Source: Bacteroidota bacterium
Lineage (GTDB): Bacteria > Bacteroidota > Bacteroidia > Chitinophagales > Saprospiraceae
Reading direction: 5' to 3'
Assembly (NCBI GenBank): GCA_029557915.1
Contig: JAKQHS010000051.1
Span: 1-44,099 of the forward strand
DNA: 44,099 nt
Positions 16,417 through 25,669 of this stretch are shown here, one piece after another. The position numbers and the translations under genes were made by a program. Under the pieces are notes generated by a model, which saw only the letters and a program-made list of their open reading frames with translations, was not told the DNA's origin and did not search any database. Every line of letters starts with the position of its first letter. Within the stretch, counting starts at the first letter, position 1.

Positions 16417-16446
16417 TTTGCAGACCCAAAACCCCGGTTTGCAGAC
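16417..16446 (+). promoter_or_regulatory. Paired direct repeat, probable LytTR operator (barrel gene)
   Basis: TTTGCAGAC (16417-16425) and TTTGCAGAC (16438-16446), again exactly 21 bases apart, with the same flanks as the kinase-promoter copy (a T before the first repeat, a G before the second). It lies about 50 bases upstream of the -7 element of the gene at 16543, an activator-like position. Confidence 0.65.
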
Positions 16447-16495
16447 ATCTTTGCCCGCCTGGCATATCCCGGTTTTAACAGCCTTTTCCCCCTTA

Positions 16496-16503
16496 TACTT
16501 TTG
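16496..16503 (+). promoter_or_regulatory. -7 promoter element (TACTTTTG)
   Basis: A perfect TAnnTTTG match 39 bases before the ATG of the beta-barrel gene. The -33 region is a poor match (GGTTTTAACA), consistent with dependence on an activator bound at the direct repeats upstream. Confidence 0.5.
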
Positions 16504-16542
16504 TTCCACTTAATTATTTAAACAATCTAAAAAACAAAAGTT

Positions 16543-17187
16543 ATGAAAAATTCAGTACAAACCTTATTCATCCTGGCCCTGGTTTTTTTGCCTTCCTTTT
16601 CGTTTGGCCAATTCCAGTCCTCAAAACCGGCGGTACCCAAAACCCATTTGGACTTTTTTATCAGCGCGGTGAACACCGAACTGAATTATGGAAAAGCCAA
16701 CCCTTCCCTGAAAGATTTTAAAAAACCGGCCCATGGCGTACAAATCGGATTTTCCCTGCAGGCAGGCATTGCCTCCCGTTTATCCCTGGTCCCCGAATTG
16801 TCTTTCATCATGAGGGGCGGAAAATTAAAGGTCAACAACCCGCTCACCCAGGATGAAACCACCCTCCGGTTCTATACCCTTGAATTGCCGGTGCTTGCCC
16901 GACTTCATTTGGGCCGGTTTCACCTGAATGCGGGACCGTCCCTGGGTTACAATTTCGACGGGACTCAAAAACTGGATGGAACAACCACAGACCTGTCTTT
17001 TGAAAAAGAAGCCGGCGCTTATAAGCGCCTCGATGCCGGCCTTCAGGCGGGAGGGGGACTGACTTTCAGGATCAAACAAAAAAGGGCCGTGCTGGATATC
17101 CGGTACTGTTATGGTTTGACCAATGTCTCCTACGACCGGGAATCATACCACAGAAGCCTGTTGATCCGCCTGCATGTTTCGAAATAA
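16543..17187 (+). CDS. Outer-membrane beta-barrel protein (porin family), likely LytTR target
   Basis: A 214-residue protein with a signal peptide (residues 1-22, FSFGQ). The mature part is a small barrel of the OMP_b-brl_2 (PF13568) type: GVQIGFSLQAGIASRLSLVPELSF, RFYTLELPVLARLHLGRFHLNAG and a final strand ending LLIRLHVSK. These proteins are often surface or stress-related in Bacteroidota but without defined function. The promoter carries the same paired TTTGCAGA site as the upstream kinase operon, so it is the best candidate output of that two-component system. Confidence 0.88.
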   Translation: MKNSVQTLFILALVFLPSFSFGQFQSSKPAVPKTHLDFFISAVNTELNYGKANPSLKDFKKPAHGVQIGFSLQAGIASRLSLVPELSFIMRGGKLKVNNPLTQDETTLRFYTLELPVLARLHLGRFHLNAGPSLGYNFDGTQKLDGTTTDLSFEKEAGAYKRLDAGLQAGGGLTFRIKQKRAVLDIRYCYGLTNVSYDRESYHRSLLIRLHVSK

Positions 17188-17230
17188 CATCACCTCAACC
17201 CTTATTAAACCATTGCAAAATATATTAAAA

Positions 17231-17932
17231 ATGAAAACAACCAGAACCAGCGCCAACCTTGCCGGTGTATTTTTTATCATCGCAGCGGTTGCCGCCATCA
17301 CCGGGGCCCTTTTATATGACCCCATCCTCAAAAATCCCGATTACATTATTCAGACCCGCCCTCTTGAAGCCCGGGTTTTATGGGGCGCCTTTTTTGAAGT
17401 CATTACCGCCCTGGCCGTCATCGGCACCCCGCTTGCTTTGTATCCCGTACTGAAAAAGTACAACGACAGAATGGCCCTGGCCTGCGTCGGTTTCCGCCTG
17501 CTGGAAGCGGCCATGATCCTGGTCGGCATCCTGAGCCTCCTGGCCATTGTGAGCCTGAATCATGAATTTATTAAGGAGGCCGCCCCGAATACGGCCTCTT
17601 ACCTGATCGCCGGAAAATCCCTGAAAGCGCTGCACGACTGGACTTTTACGTTTGGGCCCAATATCCTCCTGGGGCCCAGCACGCTCATGACCGCTTATTT
17701 GTTGTTTTCCTCCAGGCTGGTGCCTCGGTTTATATCCATACTTGGGCTGGCCGGAGGGCCTTTGATCTTCGGATGCGGCATCCTGGTGATGTTTGGCGCT
17801 TTTTCCCAGGTTTCCCATTGGGCTGGCTTACTGGCCATCCCGGTCTTCCTCTATGAAATGAGCCTGGCGGTATGGTTGTTGACCAGGGGATTTAATGCGC
17901 CTGCAGCCGGTCCGGTCACGGTGCTCAGATAA
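17231..17932 (+). CDS. DUF4386 family membrane protein
   Basis: A 233-residue protein with about six transmembrane helices (near 10-28, 50-70, 85-108, 140-160, 168-190, 198-218). The opening TRTSANLAGVFFIIAAVAAI and the internal FRLLEAAMILVGILSLLAIV are typical of DUF4386, an uncharacterised bacterial membrane family often beside stress or redox genes. The start at 17231 was chosen since it gives the family N-terminus; the frame is open further back to 17174, overlapping the barrel gene. It may be transcribed with the barrel gene (43-base gap). Confidence 0.85.
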   Translation: MKTTRTSANLAGVFFIIAAVAAITGALLYDPILKNPDYIIQTRPLEARVLWGAFFEVITALAVIGTPLALYPVLKKYNDRMALACVGFRLLEAAMILVGILSLLAIVSLNHEFIKEAAPNTASYLIAGKSLKALHDWTFTFGPNILLGPSTLMTAYLLFSSRLVPRFISILGLAGGPLIFGCGILVMFGAFSQVSHWAGLLAIPVFLYEMSLAVWLLTRGFNAPAAGPVTVLR

Positions 17933-17995
17933 TGGAATGAAACAGCCTGTTTGTATTCTTTAACCCAAATCCGATTAAATTAAACAATAAGAAAA

Positions 17996-18916
17996 ATGAA
18001 AGCAGTAGTTTATGAACGATACGGAACGCCCGAAGTGCTGGAAATGAAAAATATACAAAAGCCGGTTCCAAAAGAAAACGAGATATTGATAAAAATATAT
18101 GCCACTACGGTAACGGCGGCGGACTGGCGTCTGCGGAAAGCGGATCCTTTTCTCGCAAGGCTGTTCAATGGTCTATTCAGGCCAAAAAAGGTAAAGGTCC
18201 TGGGTCTTGACCTGGCGGGAGTCGTTGAAGAAACCGGCAATAAAGTCAAATCATTTAAAAAAGGCGACGCCGTTTTTGCGTTTTGCGGGTTTAACTTCGG
18301 GGCTTATGCAGAGTACAAATGCCTTCCCGAAAACCAGGTGATCTCCTTAAAACCCTCCAACATGAGCTTTGAGGAAGCGGCCACCGTCCCGACCGGCGGA
18401 CTGACTGCTTTGGGTTTTTTGAAAAAGGCCGGCATAAAAAAAGGACAAGACCTTCTGATTTACGGGGCCTCGGGCAGCGTGGGGACCTTTGCGGTCCAGT
18501 TGGGCAAATATTTTGGAGCCCGGGTCACGGCGGTATGCAGCACTGCTAATATGAACCTGGTCCAATTGCTTGGCGCCGATCGGGTCATCGATTATACAAA
18601 ACAGGATTATACGAAGCTGGAATCCCGTTTTGACATCGTTTTTGACGCGGTGGGTAAAACGTCCAAATCCGCCGGTAAACATCTGTTAAAACCGGGAGGA
18701 AAATATGTCTCGGTAAAGGGTTCCCCGGGTTTCCGTCCCGGAGATCTCCACGTTCTTAAAGGGCTGTTTGAGTCGGGAGATTTAAAGACCGTCATTGACC
18801 GGCGATACCCCCTTGAGCAAATCAGGGAAGCCCATGCTTATGCCGAAACGCTCCGAAAAAAAGGAAATGTAGTCATCCATATTTTGCCCGATACCGAAAA
18901 AATTCAAACTCCATGA
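17996..18916 (+). CDS. NAD(P)-dependent medium-chain (zinc-free) oxidoreductase
   Basis: A 306-residue member of the quinone oxidoreductase branch of the MDR superfamily. The N-terminal GroES-like domain starts [29 protein letters not shown] and KKGDAVFAF are the classic MDR blocks. The Rossmann motif is [20 protein letters not shown], and [14 protein letters not shown] follows. Catalytic-zinc cysteines are absent, so it is the zinc-free type, probably reducing quinones or enones with NADPH. The stop overlaps the following methyltransferase gene by four bases (ATGA). Confidence 0.92.
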   Translation: MKAVVYERYGTPEVLEMKNIQKPVPKENEILIKIYATTVTAADWRLRKADPFLARLFNGLFRPKKVKVLGLDLAGVVEETGNKVKSFKKGDAVFAFCGFNFGAYAEYKCLPENQVISLKPSNMSFEEAATVPTGGLTALGFLKKAGIKKGQDLLIYGASGSVGTFAVQLGKYFGARVTAVCSTANMNLVQLLGADRVIDYTKQDYTKLESRFDIVFDAVGKTSKSAGKHLLKPGGKYVSVKGSPGFRPGDLHVLKGLFESGDLKTVIDRRYPLEQIREAHAYAETLRKKGNVVIHILPDTEKIQTP

Positions 18917-19536
18917 CCGATTCCTGGACCGATAAATGGAATAAAAGATACGAAACGGAAGCCTTTGCTTATGGTGAGCAAGCCAATCACTTTTTAAAAG
19001 AACAGTTGATAAAGCTCGTCCCCGGAAATATCCTTTTTCCCGCCGAAGGCGAAGGCCGCAACGCCGTATTTGCAGCACGGCTCGGCTGGAAGGTTTCCGC
19101 TTTTGACATCAGCGTTGAAGGCCAGAGAAAGGCCCGGATCCTGGCCGCTAAAAACAAGTTATCGATCGATTACCGGGTCGGTCAATTGCAGGACCTGGAT
19201 TACAGGGACAAATCCTTTGATGTCCTGGCCTTGATTTATGCCCATTTCCCTCCGGAGATCAAATCTCGGATGCACAAGGCTTTGGATCGGCTGGTGGTCT
19301 CAGGGGGAATGGTCATTTTCGAAGCTTTCAGTAAAAACCACCTGGAATACCTGGCCGCTGATGAAAAGGTCGGCGGGCCAAAAGACCTGGATTCCCTGTT
19401 TTCTGTTGACGAAATTTCAGCGGATTTCGATCATTACGATATCCTGGAATTGAGAGAAGAAGTAATTGAACTCCACGAAGGGCTCTATCACAACGGGCGG
19501 GGTTCGGTGATCCGCTTTGTGGGGAAAAAACGATAA
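18913..19536 (+). CDS. Class I SAM-dependent methyltransferase (TehB-like)
   Basis: A 207-residue methyltransferase. The [28 protein letters not shown] opening and the SAM loop [19 protein letters not shown] place it with TehB/thiopurine-type small-molecule methyltransferases. The acidic post-I residue is in VSAFDIS, and motif IV is [13 protein letters not shown]-terminal [21 protein letters not shown] strand closes the fold. The substrate is unknown (metalloid, thiol or small acid are possible). It is translationally coupled to the MDR oxidoreductase, so the two may act in one detoxification step, an inference from position only. Confidence 0.9.
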   Translation: MTDSWTDKWNKRYETEAFAYGEQANHFLKEQLIKLVPGNILFPAEGEGRNAVFAARLGWKVSAFDISVEGQRKARILAAKNKLSIDYRVGQLQDLDYRDKSFDVLALIYAHFPPEIKSRMHKALDRLVVSGGMVIFEAFSKNHLEYLAADEKVGGPKDLDSLFSVDEISADFDHYDILELREEVIELHEGLYHNGRGSVIRFVGKKR

Positions 19537-19608
19537 GTGGATCTCAGAGGTCTTCAATGGCCGTTTTTTCCGGTTTAAAATTGCATGCGTTACTAATTTT
19601 AGTATCCT

Positions 19609-20373
19609 ATGAAAATAGTAATCATCGGCGGAACGGGATTTATTGGATCCAGGCTGGCGGCCAAGCTGCGTTCCGAAGGCCATGACGTCATAGCCGCTTC
19701 GCCATCCTCCGGGGTTAATGCCTTTACCGGCCAAGGTTTGGCGGAAGCAGTCGAAGGGGCTTATGCCGTAGTGGATGTATCCAATTCGTCTTCTTTGGAT
19801 GATCGGGCGGTAATGCATTTTTTCCAAACTGCTGGACAACATCTTCTGGAAGCGGAAGCTGCGGCCGGAATCCGTCATCATCTTGTCTTGTCGGTTGTCG
19901 GCACAGATCTCCTCCAGGAAAGCGGCTATTTCCGGGCGAAGCGGGTTCAGGAAAACCTGATCAAAGAATCGGGGATCCCTTATACCATTGTCCGTTCAAC
20001 TCAGTTTTTCGAATTTATAGCCGTGATTGCACAATCTGCCACTCGCGGATCAACGGTTTATTTGCCCTCCGCCTGGATCCAACCGGTCGCGGCGGATGAT
20101 GTAGTGGATACCCTGGCTGATTTAATGGCCGGAGTTCCGTTGAATACGACGGTAGAACTCGCAGGGCCTGAAAAATTCAGGTTGGATGATTTGGTCCGAC
20201 GGTATCTGGTACTGAATCATGACCCCCGGCAGATAGTCTTGGATTTAAACGCGACTTATTTCGGTGCGTCTCTCAGCGATCATACCCTAATTCCTTCGGT
20301 AAATTCACGTATTGGCAGTAAACGATTTGATGAATGGATGAGCCCGATGCCAAAAATCAATTCGTTATTGTAA
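19609..20373 (+). CDS. NAD(P)-binding protein of the atypical SDR/NmrA-like type
   Basis: A 254-residue Rossmann protein. The dinucleotide motif is GGTGFIGSRLAAKL at residues 7-20. SVVGTDLLQESGYFRAKRVQENLIKES is the conserved middle of this family, with YFRAK in place of YxxxK. IPYTIVRSTQFFEF and VELAGPEKFRLDDLVRRYL are also shared with YbjT/NmrA-like oxidoreductases. They are commonly NAD(P)H-dependent reductases or redox sensors. The gene is convergent with the serine hydrolase that follows (25-base gap). Confidence 0.9.
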   Translation: MKIVIIGGTGFIGSRLAAKLRSEGHDVIAASPSSGVNAFTGQGLAEAVEGAYAVVDVSNSSSLDDRAVMHFFQTAGQHLLEAEAAAGIRHHLVLSVVGTDLLQESGYFRAKRVQENLIKESGIPYTIVRSTQFFEFIAVIAQSATRGSTVYLPSAWIQPVAADDVVDTLADLMAGVPLNTTVELAGPEKFRLDDLVRRYLVLNHDPRQIVLDLNATYFGASLSDHTLIPSVNSRIGSKRFDEWMSPMPKINSLL

Positions 20374-20398
20374 AAATATTGGAGCGGGTTGCATTCCT

Positions 20399-22105
20399 TC
20401 ACTTCATTTTCATAAACTCGATCCCTTCGTCCCGGATTTTCAGTCCCTTTACCACCCCGGACTCATTGCGACTGAATTCAATAAATCCGAATTGATCCGG
20501 TCCCGTGTTTTTGAGAAGCATAGGGTCCATTCGCGGATGCCGGATCTCCAAACGTTCCTGGTTTTTTTTTAAATTCCATACGGCGGACACTTCTTCAGAG
20601 CAATAAACGCCTTCGTAGGGTTTTAGGTCAATGGCTTCTTGGTATTTTTCATCCGCTTCTATGTTTTTGATTACGGTTTCCGCCGACGGGAAGTTTTTTA
20701 AGTTCGGTTTTGTTTCCCTCAGGTCACCAAACAAAAACAGGTCCCGAATTTTTGGAATACGCTGATAGGCGGCGTCGTTGTCGTCATTGCTCAGGAAAAT
20801 AAAAGCCAGTTTCCGCTCGGGATAACGCACAATGGCCGTTCGATAACCTATCACCAGTCCCAGATGCATGATTTCCCGAATGCCGTCGAAAGTTCTGAAT
20901 TCATTGCCAAATGCATACCGGGTACGGCCGTCTTCGCGCAGGGAGCCTTCCGCATAAAGCAATTGTTCCACCCCGGGGGTGATCAATGATTTGGTGTCGA
21001 AACCGTTTACCCATTTTACCAGGTCGTCGATATTGGTGCAAAGAGCTGAGGACCCTGCAGCAGCCCAGTTATTGGGCCTTTGCCGGAATCCCTCCCGGCC
21101 GCTTTGATAAGACAGGACTTTATATTTGTAAATTTCGCCTGGGTTTTCCTTAAAAAACGTGGAGTGCATACCCAGGGGTTTAAACATATGCTCCCTGGTC
21201 CATGCGGAAAACGATTGCCCGGTCACGCGCGCAACGATTTCCGCCAGGAGATTGTAATTAGTATTGGAATAATTGAACCGCTCCCCGGGCTTAAACTTCA
21301 GGGATTTTTGATTCGCGGCAAATTTTACACACATTGGCAGGGTGATCCGGTCTTCCGGGGTAAACCCGGCCATTTCCAGCGCATCGGTATTGCGAATGCC
21401 TGAAGTATGGTAGACCAGGTGACCGACCGTGATTTTCTCTCCGTAATCGGGCATTTCCGGGAGATACGTCCGGATATCCTCTTCCAGGGAAAGTTTTTTT
21501 TGATCAATCAGAATGGCTACGGCCAGGCCGGTAAATTGTTTGGAGCAGGAGGCCAGTTCAAACACGGACTGGCTGGTGATGGGGATCTTTTCTTCCAGGT
21601 TGGCCATGCCCCTGGTCGCAACGAAAACCGGTTGTCCATCCCGGATGACAGCAACCGCCGCTCCGGGCTCCTGGTTTTCATACCATCCCTCCATCAACTG
21701 CCCGGCTTTAAGGGCCGGTGTTTTTCCGGTGGCTTCGAGCCGGTCCAGAGTGATGGAATAATTACCTGAATAAGGCTTGGAAAAATTCCAGCCTACTCTG
21801 ATTTTATAATCTCCTTTTTTTTTGGAAAAAATGGATATGATTTCCTTGCCGCCCATCCGGTTTTCATCGATGAGCTGTATCAGGCTGTCCTGGGGATCGT
21901 AAACCGTGGCATAAAGGCGCACCTCTTTTTCCGTAAGCCTGATGCTTGAGAACTGCCCCGGCAACATCCTGACAAAATAAGTATCCGTTTTTTGCGGGTC
22001 AATCCGGGCATTTACGGTTTTTCCGGGGACTAAAAAATTTTCCGGCAAGTCAAAGGACAAAGCGCTCCGGGCAAATAAGAGGAGGAAATAAAGGGAAAGT
22101 GGCAT
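20399..22105 (-). CDS. Serine hydrolase with N-terminal PPC-like domain
   Basis: A 568-residue secreted protein, counted from the Met at 22105, which begins a signal peptide (MPLSLYFLLLFARSAL). The frame extends to 22168. Residues about 25-125 form a PPC-like beta domain (TDTYFVRMLPGQFSSIRL ... GNYSITL). The beta-lactamase-type domain follows: nucleophile S186-C-S-K189 (FELASCSK), Tyr motif Y279-S-N, and a HLGLVIGYR strand where relatives have HGGxxxGF. The C-terminal 100 residues resemble the usual extra strand domain. Probably a D-Ala-D-Ala-type peptidase or esterase in the periplasm. Confidence 0.88.
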   Translation of the reverse strand: MPLSLYFLLLFARSALSFDLPENFLVPGKTVNARIDPQKTDTYFVRMLPGQFSSIRLTEKEVRLYATVYDPQDSLIQLIDENRMGGKEIISIFSKKKGDYKIRVGWNFSKPYSGNYSITLDRLEATGKTPALKAGQLMEGWYENQEPGAAVAVIRDGQPVFVATRGMANLEEKIPITSQSVFELASCSKQFTGLAVAILIDQKKLSLEEDIRTYLPEMPDYGEKITVGHLVYHTSGIRNTDALEMAGFTPEDRITLPMCVKFAANQKSLKFKPGERFNYSNTNYNLLAEIVARVTGQSFSAWTREHMFKPLGMHSTFFKENPGEIYKYKVLSYQSGREGFRQRPNNWAAAGSSALCTNIDDLVKWVNGFDTKSLITPGVEQLLYAEGSLREDGRTRYAFGNEFRTFDGIREIMHLGLVIGYRTAIVRYPERKLAFIFLSNDDNDAAYQRIPKIRDLFLFGDLRETKPNLKNFPSAETVIKNIEADEKYQEAIDLKPYEGVYCSEEVSAVWNLKKNQERLEIRHPRMDPMLLKNTGPDQFGFIEFSRNESGVVKGLKIRDEGIEFMKMK

Positions 22106-22326
22106 TTTAAACCAATTGGTTTTAATGTGTGGGGTGAACCAGACTAGGAATAAAAGGAATCCAACCATATAACGGCGGAATTTTCGAAAGGTTACACGGG
22201 CTTGTACTTCGTGTTCCGGAATGTATCCGCCGCCTGACGGCTTTTAATCCTTTTTTCTCCTTGAATGTGGTAAGTAACTTTTATACTCCGCCCGCCTTTA
22301 TCCTCATTGACTCATGAAAACAGAAT

Positions 22327-22770
22327 TTATAAAAACAAGGATTCAAACAAGTTAAAATCTTCTTCGTAATCCAACCAGGTATCTGAATTTTCTTCTCCCG
22401 GGCCCCTGTAATCCGAATAGTGATAAAACCGGCGGCCGGGCAGATTGTCACCTGGTGTTAATAGCGTTCCTTTCTCAAGGACTACATCTCCAAAATAAAA
22501 ATGCTCATCACCGGTTTTCCAGAATATGGTCCTTCCCGAAAACGAAAACAGATCGTACCAGGATGCCGGCATAATCAGAAAATCAGTTGCAGGCAGGCTT
22601 TGATCCGGGTCCTTCATTTCCATACCGGTCCGGGGGCCTTCAAGCCAGGGTTTGATCTCCTCCAGGTTTTTGACTTTCTGATGAAAGGCGATATAGGGAA
22701 CCCCTGCCGCCGCTAAAATCCGGGCAGTATGCAGATCGGGCACGGAAGTCACCAGTGAAGGAATTTGCAT
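22327..22770 (-). CDS. Hypothetical protein paired with the ATP-grasp-like gene
   Basis: A 147-residue acidic protein I do not recognise. The N-terminal 50 residues (SLVTSVPDLHTARILAAAGV, then a beta-strand, then KPWLEGPRTGMEM) have the rhythm of the first strands and helices of a TIM barrel such as TrpF-like proteins, but the rest (FWKTGDEHFYFGDVVL, YHYSDYRGPGEE) is unlike a barrel, and 147 residues is too short. The C-terminus is strongly acidic (DYEEDFNLFES). It starts 5 bases after the stop of the ATP-grasp-like gene, so the two are almost certainly one transcript. Confidence 0.7.
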   Translation of the reverse strand: MQIPSLVTSVPDLHTARILAAAGVPYIAFHQKVKNLEEIKPWLEGPRTGMEMKDPDQSLPATDFLIMPASWYDLFSFSGRTIFWKTGDEHFYFGDVVLEKGTLLTPGDNLPGRRFYHYSDYRGPGEENSDTWLDYEEDFNLFESLFL

Positions 22771-22775
22771 TGGTT

Positions 22776-23954
22776 TTATTCAAAAAAACAGGTGGAAGAA
22801 CCCACCCAACTGAAATCGGCGTTGTACCGCACGCCGATCATCTTTCCTTTGCTGATCCTGGCCAGGTTGTGCACCACGCGGGGTCTTTTATCCGGGGATT
22901 CCCAGATCAGCATCATGCGAATCTCGCATTTGGCGGGAATATCGGGAGTGATGATGGCCGGGTGATAATGCACTTTCTTCTGGAGGATCCAGTTTTCAGG
23001 ATCTTTGATCTTTTCGAGATCCTCTTTGGTCACATCGATCACCACGCCCATGCCCGCGTAGGAATACAGGGGTTTTAATACATAATTTTGAAGGTCCTCC
23101 GGAATGTTTTTAAGATCGGAAACAAAACGGGTGTCCGGTACAAAATCACTGGTGATAAAGGGCAGGCTGTATTTGGATATACGGCAAAACCAGTTGGGGT
23201 GGTCTACCCAACTCACTTCCAGGTCCTGCCTAAGGTCCACGCAGGGTATTTTCATTGCAAAGAACTCGTCAAAAATCAAACGGTTGTATATGCGTGAAAT
23301 CTTTTGTTTTTTGCCTTCTTTGAGGTAATACAAGCCTTTCCCTTCCTGTTTGAGGTCGGTCACACAGACGGCGTCTATGCCCAGGTATTTTTTGGTAGCC
23401 GTAAAATCAACCCGTGTTTTCTGGTCCTGGGGTTTATAATCCAGTAAAATGGTTTCGGCAGGGTCCGCTCCGTCCAGTATGGTTTTGTTTAGCAATTGAA
23501 TATATTCTTCCTTGCTCACTCCAATATAATTGTCAAGACCCGGAGGAATTTCAAATACTTTCCTGCAGGCTTCGGCCTGGGCAATCTGGAAACAGTAAAG
23601 GGAAGGGAAGCCCTGCATTTCGATCAGTTGGGGTGACAGGGTTCCCTGCTCATCCCGGCAAACGCCGAAATCAAAGATCAGCAAGGGGCAATAGCCCGGA
23701 TCACCGGCAAATTGCAGATGGGAGGGGATGGCGCCTTCGGAAGCCGATAAAAAATCCGGCCGGGTAATGGTATCGATCAGGTCTTCGCAGGCCCTTAATA
23801 CTTTTTCTTTAAAATAAGCCGGTATGAAAACAGGGGTTTCAGCCAGCCTGAACAGGGGAGCTTCCCCCGCAGCTCCCGCTACCGCCTGTTTATATGCTTC
23901 ATATTTTTCCTGAGTAAACGATTCATTAAACTGTTTCCGGAGCGCATCAATCAT
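22776..23954 (-). CDS. ATP-grasp-like protein of unknown substrate
   Basis: A 392-residue cytoplasmic protein. The C-terminal part looks like an ATP-grasp core: NYVLKPLYSYAGMGVVIDV (Lys and Gly-rich loop), NWILQKKVHYHPAI (hinge strand) and AKCEIRMMLIW, followed by a conserved NLARISKG.M.GV.YN ending. The first 250 residues contain a conserved PQLIEMQGFPSLYCFQ block and DYKPQDQKTRVDF, perhaps a substrate-binding half. ATP-grasp enzymes ligate a carboxylate to an amine or thiol via acyl phosphate; here the substrates are unknown. It is the first gene of a two-gene unit. I rate the fold call as moderate; an alternative is a glutathionylspermidine-synthase-like relative. Confidence 0.6.
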   Translation of the reverse strand: MIDALRKQFNESFTQEKYEAYKQAVAGAAGEAPLFRLAETPVFIPAYFKEKVLRACEDLIDTITRPDFLSASEGAIPSHLQFAGDPGYCPLLIFDFGVCRDEQGTLSPQLIEMQGFPSLYCFQIAQAEACRKVFEIPPGLDNYIGVSKEEYIQLLNKTILDGADPAETILLDYKPQDQKTRVDFTATKKYLGIDAVCVTDLKQEGKGLYYLKEGKKQKISRIYNRLIFDEFFAMKIPCVDLRQDLEVSWVDHPNWFCRISKYSLPFITSDFVPDTRFVSDLKNIPEDLQNYVLKPLYSYAGMGVVIDVTKEDLEKIKDPENWILQKKVHYHPAIITPDIPAKCEIRMMLIWESPDKRPRVVHNLARISKGKMIGVRYNADFSWVGSSTCFFE

Positions 23955-23980
23955 GGCGTGATATTAATAAAATTCGAACA

Positions 23981-24026
23981 AGACCTGGAAGGTTTAATAC
24001 GTTAAAAACAGAAACCTTCCAGGTCT
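23981..24026. repeat. 15-bp perfect inverted repeat, hairpin
   Basis: AGACCTGGAAGGTTT (23981-23995) and AAACCTTCCAGGTCT (24012-24026) are perfect inverted copies with a 16-base spacer. The symmetry extends outward through TCGAA with two mismatches. It sits between the MFS gene stop and the ATP-grasp-like start on the same strand, so it may end the MFS transcript. Its sequence also resembles widespread intergenic repeats of Bacteroidota. Confidence 0.75.
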
Positions 24027-24063
24027 CATTCGAGCAGGTGGTATAACTCGAAAATGAATTTTC

Positions 24064-25578
24064 TTATTCCAAATGCACCGCCTGGTATCCCCCTTTGCTG
24101 CGGAAATAGAAAACCAGGGCCAGGAAACAAAGCAGGGTAAATACCGGCAAAAGCGCCACGGTACGCAAAGCGCTCTTTTTAGCTTCCGAGGCGGCGTTCG
24201 TCAGGGATGTTTTATCCGGCTCGGCGGCTGCGGCGACTTTGTCCCCGTCCAGGGCCATGTATTTGCCGAAAATGGATCCTTTTTCCACGGTGGCATAGGT
24301 CGAACTCAGGGTGGTATTGTTCTTGGTGTCCATATCCTTCAGGGTATTTACGACAGACCGGTCCTGCACATTGCCCAGGAGCACCGTGCCTACAATACCC
24401 ACACCCAGCATGCCCACCCCGCCGATGATGTTCAGGGCCAGGGCGCCCCCTTTAGGAAACTGTTCAGCTCCGATACCCAGCATGGTGGGCCAGAAATAAG
24501 TTTTCCCCACGCCATAAATGGTCGCGGCAATCAATATGCCTATGCCCGTGCTCGTAGAGAGCATAAAAAGGCCCAGGATAGCCAATACGCAGCTCACTGC
24601 CAGAAGGCCCAGGGGGTTGAGTTTGTGAATAATGGGCCCGGAAAAAAAACGAAGGACCGACATGATCAGGGAAGTATAAACCAGGATCCACCCGGCTTGA
24701 ACCCCGATATTATGCATGGCGGGTCCCATAAGGTCGGTAACCCAGCTGTCCGTACCCAGTTCGGTAGTAGCCAGCGGAATCATGATCAGCAAGAGAAAGA
24801 TATACAAGGGTTGGCCAATGGCCCATTTGATATAATATCCAAAAGCCAGGGTGGTTAAAACCGCTATGATGAGGCTGGTCACTCCGCCCCATCCGATCAC
24901 CTGGCCAAGCTGTGAAAAGATCAGCCAAAGGATGATAAAAGCGCCTCCCATGCCCACTTCTCTGAGCATTTCATTGTAGGTCACTCCGGCCTTTACGCGC
25001 TCGTGAACCGGGAATTTTTTATTCCAAAGCAGGAAACCATACAATAATACCGGTATAAGAATGAGGCCGATCTTTACCCTCCAGGATACTGCGGGGCCCA
25101 GCATCAGGGCAAAGATGCCGCCGATCACCATGCCGCCCGGCCAGCCTGCATGAAGTGTGTTGAACCATTTGGTTTTGTTTTTTGAAAACATGGTGGCCAC
25201 CACCGGATTGATAAAAGCCTCGATCGCTCCGTTGCCGAGCGCCAGGATAAAGGTGCCGATCCACAGTCCCCAATACCCTTTTGCAAAGAAAATGGTGATC
25301 ACCGCGGACAGGATCTGGGCCACAAAGGCAAAGATCATGGCTGCCCGGTATCCGATCCGGTCGATAAACAAACTGAACAATACGATGCTGATGGCAAAGG
25401 GCCAGAGTCCCACTCCGGAGATCTCCCCTTTCTGGGTATTGGTCAGATTAAATTCATTGCCAAGGTCTTCGAGCAATAAAGCCCTCAGGATAAAGCCAAA
25501 AGCCGTGGCAATCAGGGCAATGAAACAACCCCAGAACAAGCCCATATCCGGTTTTTCCTCAATTTGAGTCGAAGTCAT
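24064..25578 (-). CDS. MFS transporter
   Basis: A 504-residue major facilitator with about 12 transmembrane helices. The loop 2-3 signature is LFSLFIDRIGYRAAMI (D-x-x-G-Y-R). The first helices (CFIALIATAFGFILRALLLEDLG) and the paired repeat in the second half are intact. An insertion of about 70 polar residues (DRSVVNTLKDMDTKNNTTL ... AASEAKKSALRT) lies before the last helix, longer than usual. It resembles sugar/nucleoside-type permeases of Bacteroidota. No substrate can be named. Minus strand like ctaA upstream, with a 91-base gap. Confidence 0.9.
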   Translation of the reverse strand: MTSTQIEEKPDMGLFWGCFIALIATAFGFILRALLLEDLGNEFNLTNTQKGEISGVGLWPFAISIVLFSLFIDRIGYRAAMIFAFVAQILSAVITIFFAKGYWGLWIGTFILALGNGAIEAFINPVVATMFSKNKTKWFNTLHAGWPGGMVIGGIFALMLGPAVSWRVKIGLILIPVLLYGFLLWNKKFPVHERVKAGVTYNEMLREVGMGGAFIILWLIFSQLGQVIGWGGVTSLIIAVLTTLAFGYYIKWAIGQPLYIFLLLIMIPLATTELGTDSWVTDLMGPAMHNIGVQAGWILVYTSLIMSVLRFFSGPIIHKLNPLGLLAVSCVLAILGLFMLSTSTGIGILIAATIYGVGKTYFWPTMLGIGAEQFPKGGALALNIIGGVGMLGVGIVGTVLLGNVQDRSVVNTLKDMDTKNNTTLSSTYATVEKGSIFGKYMALDGDKVAAAAEPDKTSLTNAASEAKKSALRTVALLPVFTLLCFLALVFYFRSKGGYQAVHLE

Positions 25579-25669
25579 AAGATGATTTTTTGAATGAAGA
25601 ATTAAGGTTTTTTTATTCGAAACCGAATATAGGAATTTTTAACAGTTTGCCCTTTTTTTGACTACCTTT

